Assembly (NCBI GenBank): GCA_030605475.1
Contig: JAUWIG010000051.1
Location: 1 to 64,000 of the forward strand
From: Planctomycetota bacterium
GTDB taxonomy: Bacteria; Planctomycetota; Phycisphaerae; Sedimentisphaerales; Anaerobacaceae
DNA: 64,000 nt
Direction: 5' to 3'
A model generated the notes under the pieces. That model was not told the origin of the DNA. It worked only from the letters and a program-made list of their open reading frames with translations, and did not search any database. Below, in pieces: positions 61,520 through 64,000 of the stretch. Both the position numbers and the translations under genes were made by a program. Each line of letters begins with the position of its first letter. Position 1 is the first letter of the stretch.

Positions 61520-61882
61520 AATAAATACCTCCAAAAAAATTCATAATATCCACCTACACAATACTCAAAACCGAAACTCCCGTCAAAGTAAAAAGTCCCG
61601 CTCCGCCGGGTTCCTCCGGCGATATACGAAATACTGATACTGTTCATTATCTGCGAAGTCTGCGGCTGCAAATCTGCTCGGTCTTCGCCGATTGGACATA
61701 AAAGATTTTTCCACATGCGAATAAGATTATTCTGGCGTGCCGAACTATAAAGGTAGTATAATAGATTATTGGTAACTGGTTATCATAGCGATGCTTATTG
61801 GAAATAATGAGCTTACATTCGTTTTTCATGCGGTGCCCCAGAGGCTGTCTGGTTGGCAGGTTTGCTCGGAGCTGTCATATAA

Positions 61883-63256
61883 ATGGGTAAGGAATTGAAG
61901 AAAAAAAAACCACTTCCATGGTGGCGTCGTATATTGCTGGGATTGATACTGATAGCGATGGGGCTGCTTACCGCGTTGATGCTTGCAAGCTACGTGGTGG
62001 GCAGGCAATTAGGCGCTGAGGTTATCAATATCAGCGAGGCAGGAGAGCCGCTTACCTTTTCTGATTTGGAGGCCGGCCTCGGCCAAAGCACCGCCGGTGA
62101 GGATGCAGCTCGATACTATTTTGAGGCGCTGATGAGCATAAAGCCGTGGGATGTGGGAGACCTGGCGCGTGTGAATACTTTCTATCGAAGAAATATCCTC
62201 TTTCTGCCGGCAAACCAGTTCCCTGACAAGCTGCGTGAGAGAATCACTCAGAATCTGGTCGATTCTCGGCCGGTGCTGGAAAAGTTCGACAAAGGCGCAG
62301 CTTTACCTTTATCTCATTTTGACATCGGTATTGAGCAGGGAATACAAGTGTGCGCAACCAATTTACGCCGCGTGCGGACAGCCGCCTTTTTATTATCTCT
62401 GCGAACGTTGAACTTGGCCCTGCAAGGTGAAGATGAGAACGCCGCCGACTCGGCGATAATCATGTTGAAAATGATACGCATATTTGATACCCGTCCCATT
62501 ATGGTCTTGCATGCGGCCAAGGTAGCGCTTGTGGGTCTGGTGTGTGAAGATATTCGCTTATTGTTGGAACGTGGTCGCCTGTCGGAGAAATCGTTGGCCA
62601 AGCTCCAGAAGGCCCTCTTGGAAGCAATCCCAGCGAATACTCTGGAAAGAATGTTTTTTGGTGAACGGGTCTACCAGCTGGAAATCGGAAGGAATTTGAT
62701 ACCTGAGGATATTACTTCACGATTGCTGCAGGATAAAGTCCCGGATTTGCCGGAACGGGTATTGATGCCGGGCACATTCCGGAAGAGGCTGCGGATACGA
62801 CAAAGGTCAACCTGGTATCTTCGCAATATGGCTTGGTTAATAACTGCTGCACGCCGCCCTTGGCCGGAGCCGTTGGATGTGATAGTTGATAATGCGCCCG
62901 CGTCGGCGGGAAAACCCAGCAAGCTGGTGTCAAGCGCAGTTCCATTTGTTCGCTTGACAGGGGAAGTCCTTGCTTTTATGCGATGTACCGTCCTGGCCAT
63001 CGCAATCGAACGCTACCGATTCTCCAACGGTGAATTGCCCTCTTCTTTAGATGATATCTGCCCAGGTTATATCGACTCAGTTCTCTTGGACCCATATACA
63101 GGTAAGAAGCTGCTGTACAGCCGCGATGAAGAAACTTATGTAGTGTACAGTGCGGGCATTGATCGTCAGGACGACAGCGGTTCCATAATGCCCGAGGCTG
63201 GTGAGAAAGGTTCGCGAGACCGTGGTCTCCGTATCCACTTTCGCAAACCCGAATAG
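61883..63256 (+). CDS. Membrane-anchored protein with pseudopilin-like C-terminal domain
   Basis: A single N-terminal membrane helix (about 16-38) precedes a large helical domain (about 60-340) I do not recognise. The C-terminal ~90 residues (AIAIERYRFSNGELPSSLDDICPGYIDSVLLDPYTGKKLLYSRDEETYVVYSAGIDRQDDSG) closely resemble the globular domain of type II secretion pseudopilins, including the LP-SLDDI and DP-TGK-L-Y elements. Planctomycetes often carry such GspG-like tails on membrane proteins. Role unknown. GGAG lies 11 nt upstream of the ATG. Confidence 0.65.
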   Translation: MGKELKKKKPLPWWRRILLGLILIAMGLLTALMLASYVVGRQLGAEVINISEAGEPLTFSDLEAGLGQSTAGEDAARYYFEALMSIKPWDVGDLARVNTFYRRNILFLPANQFPDKLRERITQNLVDSRPVLEKFDKGAALPLSHFDIGIEQGIQVCATNLRRVRTAAFLLSLRTLNLALQGEDENAADSAIIMLKMIRIFDTRPIMVLHAAKVALVGLVCEDIRLLLERGRLSEKSLAKLQKALLEAIPANTLERMFFGERVYQLEIGRNLIPEDITSRLLQDKVPDLPERVLMPGTFRKRLRIRQRSTWYLRNMAWLITAARRPWPEPLDVIVDNAPASAGKPSKLVSSAVPFVRLTGEVLAFMRCTVLAIAIERYRFSNGELPSSLDDICPGYIDSVLLDPYTGKKLLYSRDEETYVVYSAGIDRQDDSGSIMPEAGEKGSRDRGLRIHFRKPE

Positions 63257-63380
63257 GTGGTGAGCCACCTCTGGCACGCCCTCTTGCGGCAAAACAGATG
63301 TCCGAAATGAAAGTTACCGCCGCAGGTCGGTTTATGGCCTGACCTTCGAAAAGGGATGTCTTGTCTCCATCCGCCGCCGG

Positions 63381-64000
63381 TTAGCCTCTTTTTATTAAAA
63401 GTGCTGCACCAAAGCCAAGCAGCAGAAGCACGGCCGGTTCGCGGATTAGAGCAAGACCACGCTTCCAGCCATCCGAAATGGCGGCAAAGTTGTTACCTAC
63501 GGGCACATCGCATTGCTCGTAGATATTGTTGTTCCACACCAGGGTTGAGCCATTGGACCTGAGAGCAAGGCTGTGCTCCCCGCCGGCCGCAACGGCAATA
63601 AAGTCGTTACCTGCAGGCACCTTGCACTGGTCGTATTTGTTCCAGCCCCACGCTGCCAGCGAACCGTCAGACTTAAGAGCAAGATTGTGGAACCAGCCCC
63701 ACGCAATGGCGGCAAAGTTGTTACCTGCAGATATGTTACGCTGGTCGTATTGGTTCCAGCCCCACGTTACGGTCGAACCATCGGACTTAAGAGCAAGACT
63801 GTGGTACCAGCCACCCGCAATGGCAACAAAGTTGTTGCCTACAGGCACATTGCACTGGCCATAGGTATTATTGCCCCACGCTGCCACAGAACCGTCGGAC
63901 TTAAGAGCAAGACTGTGGTACCCGCCACCCGCAACGGCAACAAAGTTGTTACTTGCGGGCACGCTGCACTGGCCATAGGTATTATTGCCCCACGCTACCA
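63381..64000 (-). CDS. RCC1-like repeat protein with PEP-CTERM sorting signal (5' end outside window)
   Basis: At least five repeats of about 42 residues, each with [GN]NNF-AIA-GW-HSLALKSDGS--AWG-N-Y-Q, resemble RCC1-type beta-propeller blades. The C-terminus REPAVLLLLGFGAALLIKRG is a PEP-CTERM-like tripartite signal, so the protein should be exported and processed by an exosortase. The frame is open beyond the window end; the N-terminal part and signal peptide lie outside. The repeats are also similar at DNA level, with a period near 126 bp. Confidence 0.85.
   Translation of the reverse strand, partial: VAWGNNTYGQCSVPASNNFVAVAGGGYHSLALKSDGSVAAWGNNTYGQCNVPVGNNFVAIAGGWYHSLALKSDGSTVTWGWNQYDQRNISAGNNFAAIAWGWFHNLALKSDGSLAAWGWNKYDQCKVPAGNDFIAVAAGGEHSLALRSNGSTLVWNNNIYEQCDVPVGNNFAAISDGWKRGLALIREPAVLLLLGFGAALLIKRG

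Overview
The window looks like a chromosomal segment of a Planctomycetota-type (PVC) bacterium, most likely a Phycisphaerae-like lineage. This rests on gene content only: a full MoxR/Bat aerotolerance operon, membrane glycosyltransferases fused to TPR arrays, a PEP-CTERM protein with RCC1-like repeats, Tat-exported Gfo/Idh/MocA oxidoreductases with a DUF6807 partner, a pseudopilin-like C-terminal domain, and a divergent tubulin-family gene instead of a canonical ftsZ. There is no rRNA and one tRNA, so placement below phylum is inference. I see no integrase, transposase or CRISPR array.

Layout. 1-6.9 kb: three consecutive plus-strand GT-C-type membrane proteins with TPR tails (two TMTC-like paralogues and one STT3-like). 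7.0-10.1 kb (minus): pgi, manC and ruvX. 10.5-13.5 kb (plus): a response regulator with an N-terminal excisionase-like HTH, then an HDOD-histidine kinase. 13.6-20.8 kb (plus): small secreted and membrane proteins sharing a GspC/PilP-like module, a CmcI-like protein, a PAC2 protein, a nitroreductase, a GAF-like protein, and a tubulin/CetZ-like GTPase with a histone-H1-like basic tail. 21-32 kb (minus): one long stress operon, moxR, DUF58, a parvulin, a BatD-like lipoprotein, batA, batB, batC, batD, batE and an MBL-fold hydrolase. 32.2-39.1 kb: sixA, a PflX-like radical SAM gene with an in-frame amber codon, a ketopantoate-reductase-like gene, a DUF2905 protein, an APH-fold kinase, a Gfo/Idh oxidoreductase, a cupin and a CNT nucleoside transporter. 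39.3-46.9 kb (minus): a tightly overlapping AmmeMemoRadiSam operon that also encodes a Tat peptide, a 1335-residue spermidine-synthase-like/FMN/4Fe-4S fusion and a DUF72 protein. 47.1 kb: tRNA-Phe. 47.3-49.9 kb: DUF6807 lipoprotein facing a Tat-secreted oxidoreductase. 49.9-51.0 kb: a long gene-free stretch. 51.0-52.6 kb: a membrane nucleotidyltransferase on a segment that appears inserted at the 3' end of yhaM. 53.8-59.6 kb (plus): proS, DUF4416, a WecA-like transferase and a Wzy/WaaL-like ligase with TPRs. 59.6-64 kb: yebC, a 2H phosphoesterase, small and unknown membrane proteins, and a PEP-CTERM/RCC1 protein cut by the window end.

How the parts fit. pgi and manC feed GDP-mannose synthesis. 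The WecA-like transferase, Wzy/WaaL-like protein, STT3-like protein and TMTC-like proteins are the kinds of enzymes that use lipid-linked sugars for surface glycan and protein glycosylation. The Bat operon links an AAA+ chaperone to membrane vWA proteins. The AmmeMemo operon appears to couple a radical SAM enzyme and a membrane-anchored MEMO-AMMECR1 protein to an electron conduit with a predicted covalent-flavin site.

Two sequence-level signals stand out. Gaps between genes, and sometimes coding sequence, contain degenerate tandem arrays of 7-nt units that set start or stop codons at several genes. The nucleotidyltransferase segment is flanked by two copies of the yhaM 3' end whose first codons differ only synonymously.
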